Origin: SXXK01 sp046074645
GTDB taxonomy: Bacteria > Planctomycetota > Planctomycetia > Planctomycetales > Planctomycetaceae
Assembly: GCA_046074645.1 (NCBI GenBank)
Contig: JBJTOP010000008.1
Coordinates: forward strand, 1-64,000
Direction: 5' to 3'
Length of the DNA: 64,000 nucleotides
Position numbers and translations under genes: made by a program. The notes under the pieces are model-generated. The model made no database searches and was not told the origin of the DNA. It was given only the letters and a program-made list of their open reading frames with translations. Below are positions 54,175 to 63,621 of the stretch, in pieces. Each line of letters begins with the position of its first letter. Position 1 is the stretch's first letter.

Positions 54175-55017
54175 ATGCAACGCCCCCACGGCCACTCTGC
54201 TCCACTGCCGGAACCCACCGTCCGTATGTCCGAAGGCTGGCACTGCCTGCACCTCTACTACCGGGTGGATCAGCAGGCCCTGAAACTGCTCGATCCCGTC
54301 GATATTGCCCACGGCCGCGCCGAAGTCACTGAAATACTCAACCCCACTCAGCCGGATGCTCCCGCGCGACTGCAGACATCCGTCATCTCCGGACACCGCG
54401 CTGACCTCGGCGTCATGGTCATGGACCCCGATCCACTCAAAATTAATTCCATCCAGCAGCGAATCCGCGCCAGCCGACTTGGAACCGTGCTGATTCCAGC
54501 ATGGTCCTTTGTCTCCATCACCGAAGTCAGCGAATACGTCCCCTCCCCTGAACAATATGCCGAACGACTCCAGCGCGAAGGAACGCTGCCCTCTGACCCC
54601 GCATTCCAGGCGAAGCTCAACGCCTACCAGCAGCGACTTCCTGCCATGAATCAACAACGCCTCTACCCGGACCTGCCGCCATTTCCCGTCGTCACCTTCT
54701 ATCCCATGAACAAGATCCGTCACCCGCAGGCCAACTGGTATACAGAACCGTTCAGCGTCCGCAGTGAACTGATGGCTGAGCACGCTACTTCGGGCATCCG
54801 CTTCGCCGGACGCGTCTCGCAGCTGATCACTGCCTCCACAGGCTTCGATGACTGGGAATGGGGAGTCACTTTGTGGAGCCGGGCTCCGGAGCACATCAAA
54901 GACATCGTCTACTCCATGCGTTTCGACCGTGCCTCCGCCCGCTACGCCGAATTCGGCCCCTTCTACGTCGGCTATATCATGGAACCCGCCGATGCCCTGA
55001 AACATCTGCGCATCTGA
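54175..55017 (+). CDS. hemQ: Coproheme decarboxylase HemQ (chlorite dismutase family)
   Basis: The protein has 280 residues. HemQ oxidatively decarboxylates coproheme III to haem b, the last step of the coproporphyrin-dependent route. By family comparison the catalytic Tyr is Tyr176 in YPMNKIR and the proximal haem ligand is His203 in ELMAEHATSG. 'FAGRVSQLITASTGFDDWEWGVTLW' is the family's signature. The Arg typical of true chlorite dismutases is not evident, supporting HemQ. An N-terminal barrel half (about 20-130) is also present. Ferrochelatase lies 7.4 kb downstream. Confidence 0.9.
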   Translation: MQRPHGHSAPLPEPTVRMSEGWHCLHLYYRVDQQALKLLDPVDIAHGRAEVTEILNPTQPDAPARLQTSVISGHRADLGVMVMDPDPLKINSIQQRIRASRLGTVLIPAWSFVSITEVSEYVPSPEQYAERLQREGTLPSDPAFQAKLNAYQQRLPAMNQQRLYPDLPPFPVVTFYPMNKIRHPQANWYTEPFSVRSELMAEHATSGIRFAGRVSQLITASTGFDDWEWGVTLWSRAPEHIKDIVYSMRFDRASARYAEFGPFYVGYIMEPADALKHLRI

Positions 55018-55218
55018 ACTTGCCGAATTGCAGACCAATCCAGAACACTTCGCCGGGCGGCAGTTTCCTCAGCATCACGGGATTTGCCGCCCGCTTCATG
55101 CCGTCCGCACATCCACGAACGACCGTTTACACCGACAGGGGCTGTTTTCCATCTCAGAAGTCTGATAGTATCCTGAAGTCCGCATCACCGTCCCCATGTA
55201 GCTCTCGGAGCGTCTTCC

Positions 55219-58200
55219 ATGCGTCTGCCCCAGGCTCTTCGCCTGCCCCTGCCTGCACCGCTCCTCCTTCACACGCTGGCAACCATCGCAACGTTACTGT
55301 TCTGCGCGTCGCTCACTGCCCAGCAGCCCACGGACTTCACTGTCCTCGAACAACAATTCAAACAGACACAGCAGACAGTGCTTCAGAAATACTGCCTCAG
55401 CTGTCACTCCACCGCCGAACAGCAGGGCGATCTTGATCTCGAACGTTTCCACTCCGTTGCTGACATTCGCAGCGATGTTGTTCCCTGGCAGCGCGTGATC
55501 GAAGTACTGGACGACGGAGAAATGCCGCCGGCCGATGCCGAACATCAACCCTCCGCCGCTCAGAAAACCGCCCTCCGCAACTGGGTCCGGTCCCTTCTCG
55601 ATGCAGACGCGATCGCTAATTCCGGAGATCCGGGCCCCGTTGTTCTGCGGCGGCTCAATAACGCCGAATTCAACTCATCGATTGCAGACCTCACCGGTGT
55701 CGATCTGCAGCCCGCTCGTGAATTTCCCGTGGACAGTGCCGCCGGCGAAGGTTTCACAAATGTCGGAAACGCACTGGTGATGTCACCAGCCCTGATCCAG
55801 AAATATCTCGATGCAGCCCGCGAGATCTCCAGCCACGCAATGCTGCTGCCCGATCGCATCGAATTCTCTCCCTCCACAACCCAGCGCGACTGGACCAACG
55901 AAAAACTGGCCGCCATTCGCCAGTTTTACGACCGGTTTTCCGAAAGCGGCGGGGGCACAGCCGTTAATCTGCAGGGTATCCGCTTCGAAACCAACGGCGG
56001 TGGACGATTGCCGCTTGAACGGTTTTTCAGCGCACTCCTTAAGAACCGCGAGTCTCTTGCTGCCAATTCCCTCTCCTTCAACGATCTTGCACGTTCAAGC
56101 GGTCTCAGTCAGCGATATCTGGAACGCCTCTGGAAAACTCTGCAAACCCCGTCATCATCACGTGTCCTGCTGCCCCTTCAGCAACTCTGGCTGTCTGCCA
56201 AACCCGATGATGCGGCAACACTCGCTCGCTACGTCGTCGGCTGGCAACAGTCTCTCTGGCAGTTCTCCACGATCGGCCACATCGGCAAGCGCGGGGGCCC
56301 CGCAGCATGGCAGATCCCGATCAATCCACTGCAGTCCCGCACATCTCTGAAACTCAAAGTTCCCGCAGCCGACAATCAGGGGATGATCTCTCTCTATCTG
56401 GCGGCTGCAGATGCAGGTGATGGCAATACCGGCGATTTCGCACTTTGGCAGAACCCGCGATTCACCGCACCCGGTCGCCCCGACCTGCCACTGCGGCACG
56501 TAAGAGCGGCTGCCTGGCACCTTGAACAGCACCGACTGCAGCTCCAAAAAACCGCGGCGGCCTGTCTCGCCGCCGCCGCCGACGTCGCCGCTGCTCCTGC
56601 AAACGCAGACACAGCTCCCGATATCCCCGCCATCGCCGCATCCCACAATATTTCCCCAACTCTGCTCAATGCCTGGCTCAGCTACCTCGGCATCGCCGGT
56701 GGTCCGGTCACAATTGACGGCTACATGCGGCAAAAACAGGAAAAAATGGAGAACTACGACTTCGTCAAGGGCTGGGTCGCCGCAGATGCCCTCAGTATTC
56801 TCGCCAACTCCTCCGACATGCTGGTTCGCGTCCCCGGCGACATGGCCCCCCACAGTGTCGCTGTGCATCCCGCACCCAATCGCCGCGTGATCGTCGGCTG
56901 GAAGTCACCTGCTGACGCTGCGTATGTGTTTCAGGGCCGCGTTCAACGAGCCCACATGGCCTGTGGGAACGGCGTTAACTGGGTGCTGGAACTGCGTCAG
57001 GGCAACTCAAGGCGACCGCTGGCTTCGGGAACAGCGGATGGTCCGAATAACGCCCCCTTCGGCCCCTTCGAATCTGTGCGACTGCGCAAAGGCGATGTCG
57101 TTGCACTTGTCATCTCTCCGCGCGACGGCAATCACTCCTGTGACCTCACCGCTATCGACCTCAGCATCACCACAACCTCGGCTGCCGATCAGCCAGTCCT
57201 CGCGTGGAATCTCGCCACAGACGTCTCCAGTGATCTGCTCGCAGGTAACCCTCACGCTGACAGCAGAGGCAATCCGGACGTCTGGCATTTCTTCAGCGAA
57301 GCCGACTCCACAAACGCTCCTGCCAGCGTGATTCCGCCGGGGTCCTTGCTTGCCGCGTGGCTGGACACAGCAGATCCGGCACAAAAAACGCGCCTGGCGG
57401 AACAGCTCCAGCAACTGCTCAACGCCCCCGCTCCGCCAGCCAGTGACACTCCCGACGCCCGACTCCTGCAACAGCTCATATCACTCAGCGGTCCGATCCT
57501 TTCATCCGTGCAGCGAAATCTTCCCGAACTGATCGCGGCGACACCTGCTCCCGCAGATGATCTTCCCGGCCCCGATCCCGCACTGTTCGGCACCCATCCT
57601 GATGGTGCCAGCACTGCACCGACTGATCTCTGCGTAAAGGCCCCGTCTGTGTTCGAAATCCGCGTTCCGGCAGACCTCGTCGCCGGCTGCGAACTGGTCC
57701 TCGATGCCACACTGCATCCCGAAGGCAGCAGCGAAGGCAGCGTTCAGATGCAGGTGCTGACGGAACGCCCGGAAAGTCTCAGTGGCGTCGCCACGGCCGC
57801 AGCAAAGCCCGGTCAGGGCAAGGCCCGCTGGTCTGACGGCGAAGCACCTCCCGCCTTCGATGCTCCCATCCTCACACTCCCCGACAGCCCCGCTCAGAAA
57901 CGCGTCCTTGACGACTTCGCCAGCTTCCGGGAACTCTTCCCAGCCGCTCTGTGCTACACCCGAATTGTGCCTGTCGATGAAGTCGTCACTCTCACACTTT
58001 ATTATCGTGAAGACGACCAGCTCCGCCGACTGATACTCAGTGAAGACGAAACCCGCGAACTGGAGCAGCTTTGGAATGATCTGCACTGCGTCAGTCGCTC
58101 TGCCTTCGCCCTCGTGGATGCCTATGAACAACTGTGGCAGTTCGCAACCCAGGATGCAGACCCCAGCGCCTTCACTCCGATGCGCGAAGGCATTATGGCA

Positions 58201-59496
58201 GGCGCAGAAGAATTTCGCCGGCAGCTGCAGGCCGCCGAGCCGATTCATCTGCAGTCAATCCTCAATCTGGCCAGTCGAGCGTGGCGACGACCGCTCAGCG
58301 AAGCCGAACAGCAAATGCTCCGCAGCTTCTATCGCCAGCTGCGCGAGTCCGAACTCGGCCATGACGATGCAGCTCGAATGACGCTGGCCCGCGTGCTCGC
58401 AGCTCCACAGTTCCTGTACCGTATCGAAGCTGCAGCACCCGGCAGAACCCCCGCGCCCGTGTCTTCTTACGAACTCGCCAGTCGACTCAGCTTCTTCCTG
58501 TGGTCCTCCATTCCCGATCAGCCGCTGCTGGATGCTGCCTCCAGCGGCAGACTGACCAGCGATGAAGAACTTCGCAGTCAGCTTCAACGCATGCTTTCCG
58601 ATCCGAAAATCCGCCGCATGGCCGTCGAATTTGGCTGCCAGTGGCTCCATGTCCGCGACTTTGATCAGCTGGATGAAAAAAGCGAACAGACATTCCCTGA
58701 ATTCATCGAACTCCGCAGTGATATGTACGAAGAAACCATTCGCTTTATTGAGGATCTGTTGACGAATGACGGATCGGTACTGAGCCTTCTCGATGCAGAT
58801 CACACTTTCGTCAACGGGCGACTGGCCGGGTTCTACAGCATTCCGGGTGTTGAAGGCCCTGAATGGCGCAAAGTGGACGGGGTCAAATCGCACGCCAGAG
58901 GCGGAATTCTCACGATGGCCTCCACACTTGCAAAACAGTCCGGCGCATCCCGCACAAGCCCAATTCTCCGAGGCAACTGGGTCTCAGAATTTCTGCTCGG
59001 AGATCGCCTGCCAAAGCCACCCAAAGGTGTCCCCATACTCCCGGAACAAACGCCGTCAGGAGTGACCGAGCGACAGTTGATTGAACTGCACAGCAGCGAT
59101 CCCGCCTGTGCCAAATGTCATGCGAAAATTGACCCCTTCGGATTCTCGCTGGAACATTTCGATGCAATCGGTCGACGAAGAGAACGCGACAGCCAGAACC
59201 ATCCCGTCAACGCCTCGGCCACACTTCCCGATGGCACCCCAATCGCTGGCCTCGATGGACTCCGCAACTATCTGCTGAACACCCGTCGCGAAGATTTTTT
59301 GAAAACCTTCTGCCGACGCCTGCTGGGTTATGCCCTCGGCCGCTCGACACAACTCTCCGACGAACCCCTGCTGGCCGAAATGCTCAAATCACTCGAACAA
59401 AACAACTACCGCATCAGCGCCGCTCTGATTCCAGTTGTCTTAAGCCCACAGTTCCGCAGTATTCGCGGAATCGAACAGGAATTGGCAGCCGAGTAA
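55219..59496 (+). CDS. Giant DUF1592/DUF1588-type cytochrome-c protein
   Basis: The protein has 1425 residues; relatives are often near 800, so it carries a large middle insertion. The signal peptide is 'LLLHTLATIATLLFCASLTAQ'. A haem-binding-like CLSCH is at residues 59-63 with 'GEMPPADA' after it. DUF1587 follows ('VVLRRLNNAEFNSSIADLTGVDL'). The insertion (roughly 350-800) has carbohydrate-binding-like stretches. C-terminal blocks include 'SRAWRRPLSEAEQQMLRSFYRQL' (DUF1595), 'YELASRLSFFLWSSIPDQPLL' (DUF1592) and 'DPACAKCHAKIDPFGFSLEHFDAIGRRR' (DUF1588, second CxxCH). 'YALGRSTQLSDEPLL' is DUF1585. Exported; role unknown. Confidence 0.92.
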   Translation: MRLPQALRLPLPAPLLLHTLATIATLLFCASLTAQQPTDFTVLEQQFKQTQQTVLQKYCLSCHSTAEQQGDLDLERFHSVADIRSDVVPWQRVIEVLDDGEMPPADAEHQPSAAQKTALRNWVRSLLDADAIANSGDPGPVVLRRLNNAEFNSSIADLTGVDLQPAREFPVDSAAGEGFTNVGNALVMSPALIQKYLDAAREISSHAMLLPDRIEFSPSTTQRDWTNEKLAAIRQFYDRFSESGGGTAVNLQGIRFETNGGGRLPLERFFSALLKNRESLAANSLSFNDLARSSGLSQRYLERLWKTLQTPSSSRVLLPLQQLWLSAKPDDAATLARYVVGWQQSLWQFSTIGHIGKRGGPAAWQIPINPLQSRTSLKLKVPAADNQGMISLYLAAADAGDGNTGDFALWQNPRFTAPGRPDLPLRHVRAAAWHLEQHRLQLQKTAAACLAAAADVAAAPANADTAPDIPAIAASHNISPTLLNAWLSYLGIAGGPVTIDGYMRQKQEKMENYDFVKGWVAADALSILANSSDMLVRVPGDMAPHSVAVHPAPNRRVIVGWKSPADAAYVFQGRVQRAHMACGNGVNWVLELRQGNSRRPLASGTADGPNNAPFGPFESVRLRKGDVVALVISPRDGNHSCDLTAIDLSITTTSAADQPVLAWNLATDVSSDLLAGNPHADSRGNPDVWHFFSEADSTNAPASVIPPGSLLAAWLDTADPAQKTRLAEQLQQLLNAPAPPASDTPDARLLQQLISLSGPILSSVQRNLPELIAATPAPADDLPGPDPALFGTHPDGASTAPTDLCVKAPSVFEIRVPADLVAGCELVLDATLHPEGSSEGSVQMQVLTERPESLSGVATAAAKPGQGKARWSDGEAPPAFDAPILTLPDSPAQKRVLDDFASFRELFPAALCYTRIVPVDEVVTLTLYYREDDQLRRLILSEDETRELEQLWNDLHCVSRSAFALVDAYEQLWQFATQDADPSAFTPMREGIMAGAEEFRRQLQAAEPIHLQSILNLASRAWRRPLSEAEQQMLRSFYRQLRESELGHDDAARMTLARVLAAPQFLYRIEAAAPGRTPAPVSSYELASRLSFFLWSSIPDQPLLDAASSGRLTSDEELRSQLQRMLSDPKIRRMAVEFGCQWLHVRDFDQLDEKSEQTFPEFIELRSDMYEETIRFIEDLLTNDGSVLSLLDADHTFVNGRLAGFYSIPGVEGPEWRKVDGVKSHARGGILTMASTLAKQSGASRTSPILRGNWVSEFLLGDRLPKPPKGVPILPEQTPSGVTERQLIELHSSDPACAKCHAKIDPFGFSLEHFDAIGRRRERDSQNHPVNASATLPDGTPIAGLDGLRNYLLNTRREDFLKTFCRRLLGYALGRSTQLSDEPLLAEMLKSLEQNNYRISAALIPVVLSPQFRSIRGIEQELAAE

Positions 59497-59726
59497 AGGC
59501 TGCACGAAACTCGCCGGCTAAAACGGACTCACACCAAATCACCTGGGGTCAGACGATCCGATGTCGAGCAGCAATACGTATTCGGACGCACTTGCTGCCC
59601 ACCCACCGCACCACCGGCGGCCGCTTTTGTTGACATTCCTCGATCCTTGCCTCAGAATTCGCGCTCTGCTTTTCTACCAACAGCGTCGGCCGACCAACGG
59701 TCCGCTTTTCAGGACGAGTGATTTCA

Positions 59727-60230
59727 ATGGCACAGTGTGCTCAGTGCGGAAAAACCATCCTGTTCGGCGGTGTCTCGGAAAATGATCAGCGATTCTGTGA
59801 TGACAACTGCCGGGAACAGAGTCAACTGATGAATGCCGGCATGCAGGTCTCGGAAGAAGAGATTGCAGAGATCGTTTGGAGCGTGCACGGTGGACCGTGC
59901 CCAAGGTGTGGAGGCCCCGGGCCTGTGGATGTTTACACGTCTCATCTGGTAATCTCAGTCATCCTTGTCACATCGTCCAGATCCAGGCCTCAGATCAGCT
60001 GCCGCAGTTGCGGCATTAAGGCGAAACTTGGTGGAGCACTGCTGTCAGGAGTACTTGGGTGGTGGGGCATACCTTGGGGCGTCCTCTTCACGCCGTTCTA
60101 CATCATCCGCAATCTTGTGGGCATATTTTTTTCACCCGACCCCACACAGCCCTCCGCAAAGCTCGAAAAACTGGTGATTTTGGGCATCGGGAAACAGATT
60201 CAGGAAGGGGCCCTGCAGGAAGACGGCTAA
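59727..60230 (+). CDS. Small zinc-ribbon membrane protein, unknown function
   Basis: The protein has 167 residues from the ATG at 59727 (MAQCAQCGKTILFGG). Three cysteine clusters are visible: CAQC with FCDDNC, CPRCGGPG, and CRSCGIK, so two or three zinc ribbons are likely. A hydrophobic stretch (LLSGVLGWWGIPWGVLFTPFYIIRNLVGIFF) follows the last ribbon and probably dips into or crosses the membrane. No family name comes to mind. It stands alone, 230 bp after the giant DUF1592 gene on the same strand. Confidence 0.78.
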   Translation: MAQCAQCGKTILFGGVSENDQRFCDDNCREQSQLMNAGMQVSEEEIAEIVWSVHGGPCPRCGGPGPVDVYTSHLVISVILVTSSRSRPQISCRSCGIKAKLGGALLSGVLGWWGIPWGVLFTPFYIIRNLVGIFFSPDPTQPSAKLEKLVILGIGKQIQEGALQEDG

Positions 60231-60302
60231 TCGCATTCAACCGTTTGCGTTCGAACGTCCCTGCCCTTGCTCCCGACCGCTGAAAAGCTGAGTACTGACC
60301 AG

Positions 60303-60869
60303 CTAGGCTTCTTTGCGCATCGCGACTGGTGCCAGCTCAAACAGACTCTGAATTCTCAGAATAGCCCCATTGTCAGGAAAGGTATGGAACGAATGCACAA
60401 CAATGCCATTCCGCAACAGATCACAGCTGAGAAAACTGAGACATCGAGGGCTGGATTTTTGCAGGCCAGGGAGTGAGATGGAGAGTGTGGCTTTGCGAGC
60501 ATCGGCTTCCAGTTCTCTGTGAAGCTGCAGGAAAACATCGGCCGCGACGGTTTCCAGCTGGTAGCTGCAGTTGTACTGCAACCGACCGGCAGTGACGGTA
60601 TGCGTGCGATAGCCGATCAGTCGTCGTTCGACGGCACAGCACTGGCGGGGTGTTGGTGTCAGGCGACTGACCGCAAGTTCTGTGATGGCCGCTTTTCCGT
60701 GTCGCACTTCGATGGCATGCCCGTCGGCACAGATTCGCAGGGTGGCGACCACGCTGCCGGCTGTTAGTCGTGTTTCTCCCACGATATCAAGGAGTTCCGG
60801 ATGCACGGTTCGCTGAAACACCCGCAGCATCATATCGGCGGCATCCGGGCGAACGTACGTCATCGTCAT
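60303..60869 (-). CDS. DUF2617 family protein
   Basis: The protein has 188 residues. The start 'YVRPDAADMMLRVFQRTVHPELLDI' resembles the DUF2617 opening (V/RP....L.FQLY.R.LHPEL). 'LQYNCSYQLETVAADVFLQLHRELEADA' is a conserved-looking middle block. It is soluble, with no signal peptide or membrane helix, and no known catalytic motif. DUF2617 proteins occur in actinobacteria and planctomycetes and have no established function. It is divergent from the PQQ propeller gene at 61085. Confidence 0.65.
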   Translation of the reverse strand: MTMTYVRPDAADMMLRVFQRTVHPELLDIVGETRLTAGSVVATLRICADGHAIEVRHGKAAITELAVSRLTPTPRQCCAVERRLIGYRTHTVTAGRLQYNCSYQLETVAADVFLQLHRELEADARKATLSISLPGLQKSSPRCLSFLSCDLLRNGIVVHSFHTFPDNGAILRIQSLFELAPVAMRKEA

Positions 60870-61084
60870 GGCTTGAGGGCTTACAAAACTGAGCAGCTCA
60901 GTGGGCCGCAGAGGAATCGAAAAACGAGGTGACCTGAGGCACCTCCGGGACGGTTGAGTGTATTACAGGGCCTGATTCGGGCAAATGCAGATTTGTTTTT
61001 CCGGTCCGTTTCCCTTGCTTTTCACCAGAAATCGCCGGAGGATTCGCCTTTGGCAACAGTCGCTGTTTCAAAAGGACAACCAAT

Positions 61085-62356
61085 ATGCAGTCTCGCTCTT
61101 TCCGCTGCCTCCGGTTTCTGCTCCCAACGCTGCTCCTGCTTCCCTCCACAGCAGCCCCCGCTTCAGACTGGCCGCAGTTTCGCGGTCCGGGTGGACAGGG
61201 ACACTCCAGTGCTGTCGGACTCCCATCCACATGGAGTGAATCCGCTAATATTCGCTGGAAAGTGGCTGTCCCCGGCAGCGGCTGGTCTTCCCCCGCACTG
61301 CAGAACAACCAGATTTGGCTCACATCTGCCGTCGATGGCGGAAAATCGCTGCACGCCATGGCATTCGACCGGACTTCCGGAGAACTGCTCCACAATGTGG
61401 TGGTTTTTCAACTGGAAGATCCCGGCCCGATCCACAGCAAAAACAGCCATGCTTCACCCACACCCATTCTGGAAGGTGACCGGGTCTACGTCAATTTTGG
61501 TGCCCACGGTACTGCCTGCCTTGACACCTCCGGAAAAGTGCTCTGGACCAACCGCGAACTCACCTACAACCACCGCCACGGCCCAGGCGGTTCCCCGGTG
61601 CTCTTCGAAGACCTGCTGATCCTGAACTGCGACGGATCTGACATTCAGTTCGTCGTGGCCCTCGAAAAATCCACCGGAAAAGTCCGCTGGAAAACCGACC
61701 GGCAGCACATCAGCGAAGATCGCCGCACGGGTAAATCCAATGTCCCCATGGCCTACAGCACTCCGCTGCTGGCCGAAATCGACGGCCGCATTCAACTGCT
61801 CAGCTGCGGCAGCGACAGCCTCGTCTCCTACAACCCCAAAAACGGCTCCGAAAACTGGTGGTTCCGCTATGACGGCTATTCCAACGTTCCCCGCCCGGTC
61901 CTGTCCCAGGGCATGGTATTCATTAGTTCCGGCTACGATCGCCCTGAGTTCTTCGCCGTCCGCACGGCAGAGGCAAAAGACGACATCACTCAGTCGCATC
62001 TCGCCTGGAACCTCAAAAAAGCAGCCCCGCTCAACCCTTCACCACTGGCTGTCGGCAGCGAACTGTACCTCGTCAGCGATAACGGCATCGTCACTTGTCT
62101 GGATGCTGTGTCCGGCACTCAGCATTGGCAGGAACGCCTGGGCGGAAATTTCTCAGCGTCTCCCACCTTCGCTGATGGACTGCTGTGGTTTCTGGACGAA
62201 AACGGCAAAACCACCGTCCTCAAACCAGGCACCACCTTCGAACAGGTCGCCGTCAATACGCTCGAAGGAAGAACGCTCGCCACCCCCGCCTTCGTTGATA
62301 AATCCATCTACCTCCGCACCGACACGCACCTCTACTGCATTGAACGTGCAGAATAA
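61085..62356 (+). CDS. Exported PQQ-type (BamB-like) beta-propeller protein (2)
   Basis: The protein has 423 residues. A signal peptide (FRCLRFLLPTLLLLPSTAAPAS) precedes a PQQ-like propeller starting 'DWPQFRGPGGQGHSSAVGLPSTWSESANIRWKVAVPGSGWSSP'. Blades are 'FDRTSGELLHNV', 'LDTSGKVLWTNREL', 'LEKSTGKVRWKTDRQ', 'YNPKNGSENWWFRYD', 'LDAVSGTQHWQERLGG' and 'YLRTDTHLYCI'. The protein at 50644 has a similar plan, but the two are not close duplicates. PQQ-binding catalytic residues are not evident. It is followed after 66 bp by ferrochelatase on the same strand, so they may share a transcript. Confidence 0.9.
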   Translation: MQSRSFRCLRFLLPTLLLLPSTAAPASDWPQFRGPGGQGHSSAVGLPSTWSESANIRWKVAVPGSGWSSPALQNNQIWLTSAVDGGKSLHAMAFDRTSGELLHNVVVFQLEDPGPIHSKNSHASPTPILEGDRVYVNFGAHGTACLDTSGKVLWTNRELTYNHRHGPGGSPVLFEDLLILNCDGSDIQFVVALEKSTGKVRWKTDRQHISEDRRTGKSNVPMAYSTPLLAEIDGRIQLLSCGSDSLVSYNPKNGSENWWFRYDGYSNVPRPVLSQGMVFISSGYDRPEFFAVRTAEAKDDITQSHLAWNLKKAAPLNPSPLAVGSELYLVSDNGIVTCLDAVSGTQHWQERLGGNFSASPTFADGLLWFLDENGKTTVLKPGTTFEQVAVNTLEGRTLATPAFVDKSIYLRTDTHLYCIERAE

Positions 62357-62422
62357 GGTGGCCGTCGCCACGGACAAATCCCCGCGACACTCTAAAACTC
62401 CGACAGCAACTTCCTCGCTGTC

Positions 62423-63496
62423 ATGCACTCGTTTCCACAGGTCCCCCAATCGATGTCAACCGGCTGTCCCTACGATGCGATCCTGATGCTTTCCTTCGGC
62501 GGTCCGGAAAAACGCGATGACGTCATCCCGTTTCTGGAAAATGTTCTTCGAGGCAGGCCGGTCCCCCGGGAAAGACTCCTCGAAGTCGCCGAACACTACT
62601 ATCACTACGACGGTGTCAGCCCAATCAACCAGCAGTGCCGTGACCTTCTGCAGGCTCTGCGTGTCGAACTGGATCAGCACGGCGTCAGCCTCCCGATCTA
62701 CTGGGGGAACCGCAACTGGCATCCCCTGCTCCCGGAAACGCTGCGGCAGATGCATCAGGACGGTGTTCGCCGAGTACTCTGTTACGTGACTTCCGGATTC
62801 AGCTGCTATTCAGGCTGCCGTCAGTACCGGGAAAACATCGCCGCTGCGATTGCTGATCCGGCACTGGCCGGCATGGAAGTGCATAAGATCCGAGTGTTCT
62901 ACAATCACCCTGACTTTATCGAAGTGCTTTCTGAATGCGTGGGTGCCGCCGTCACACAGGCCTCAGCAACCAACCAGCAGCCGTTTGTCGCATTCACCGC
63001 TCACAGCATTCCCATGGGCATGGCCAGCACATCAGACTACGTCAAACAACTCAGCGAATCCTGTCGCCTCGTTGCTGAACGTCTGAACATTGACACCTCA
63101 CACTGGAGACTTGTCTACCAAAGCCGCAGCGGACGTCCGGAGGATCCATGGCTGGAGCCCGACATTCTTGACTTCATCCGTGAACTCCACAGCACCGGAT
63201 GCCGCAGCCTCGTGATTTCCCCGGTTGGATTCCTCTCCGATCACATGGAAGTGCTCTACGACCTCGATGACGCAGCAAAACATCTGTGTGACGAACTGGG
63301 TATCCACATGAGTCGTGCTCGAACCCCCGGCACGCATCCCACCTTCGTCAGCATGGTCAGAAAACTGATTCAGGAAAGATTCCAGGGATCGGCACGTGAG
63401 TGTGTAGGATTGTTCGGGCCAAACCACGACGTCTGCCCGACTGACTGCTGTCCCGCACCACAGCGTCCGGCCGGAGGGCCACCGGGACGCCGCTAG
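62423..63496 (+). CDS. hemH: Ferrochelatase (coproporphyrin type likely)
   Basis: The protein has 357 residues (an in-frame ATG at 62453 would give 347). It inserts ferrous iron into a porphyrin. Seen: 'AILMLSFGGPEKRDDVIPFLENVLRG', the catalytic His194 in FTAHSIPMGM, and 'SPVGFLSDHMEVLYDLD' with the active-site Glu. Because HemQ is encoded nearby, the substrate is probably coproporphyrin III, as in Gram-positive CpfC. Cys132 (in 'CYSGCRQYREN') with Cys338, Cys342 and Cys343 in the tail ('HDVCPTDCCP') could hold a [2Fe-2S] cluster of the kind known in some ferrochelatases. The stop lies in a CTAG shared by the repeat at 63489. Confidence 0.93.
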   Translation: MHSFPQVPQSMSTGCPYDAILMLSFGGPEKRDDVIPFLENVLRGRPVPRERLLEVAEHYYHYDGVSPINQQCRDLLQALRVELDQHGVSLPIYWGNRNWHPLLPETLRQMHQDGVRRVLCYVTSGFSCYSGCRQYRENIAAAIADPALAGMEVHKIRVFYNHPDFIEVLSECVGAAVTQASATNQQPFVAFTAHSIPMGMASTSDYVKQLSESCRLVAERLNIDTSHWRLVYQSRSGRPEDPWLEPDILDFIRELHSTGCRSLVISPVGFLSDHMEVLYDLDDAAKHLCDELGIHMSRARTPGTHPTFVSMVRKLIQERFQGSARECVGLFGPNHDVCPTDCCPAPQRPAGGPPGRR

Positions 63497-63621
63497 TCCA
63501 ATCGCAGTCACTTTGTCGCCTTTCGCTCTGCGAAAGGACTTCAAATGCTCTTCTTTCGCGGAGCGAAAGACGACTTTCTCATCCCCCGACGGTGAAAGTG
63601 ACTGCCACTGGCCGCTAGTCC
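63489..63621. mobile_element. Structured MITE-like insertion with 11-bp direct repeat
   Basis: The 11-mer GCCGCTAGTCC flanks the region at 63489-63499 and 63611-63621. Between them an outer stem (GCAGTCACTTT at 63504-63514, AAAGTGACTGC at 63595-63605) encloses two hairpins of one motif: CCTTTCGC-TCT-GCGAAAGG (63519-63537) and TCTTTCGC-GGA-GCGAAAGA (63552-63570). The direct repeat looks like a target-site duplication; 10-13 bp duplications are known for IS4-type elements. There is no coding capacity. The stop codons of hemH and the adaptor gene lie in the two repeat copies. Confidence 0.7.

Noticed and set aside
53428..55038. Long open frame antisense to PNP and hemQ (536 codons)
   Set aside because: It lies opposite two genes with strong family motifs. 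Its translation is Gly/His/Val-rich with no domain, a codon-bias shadow.
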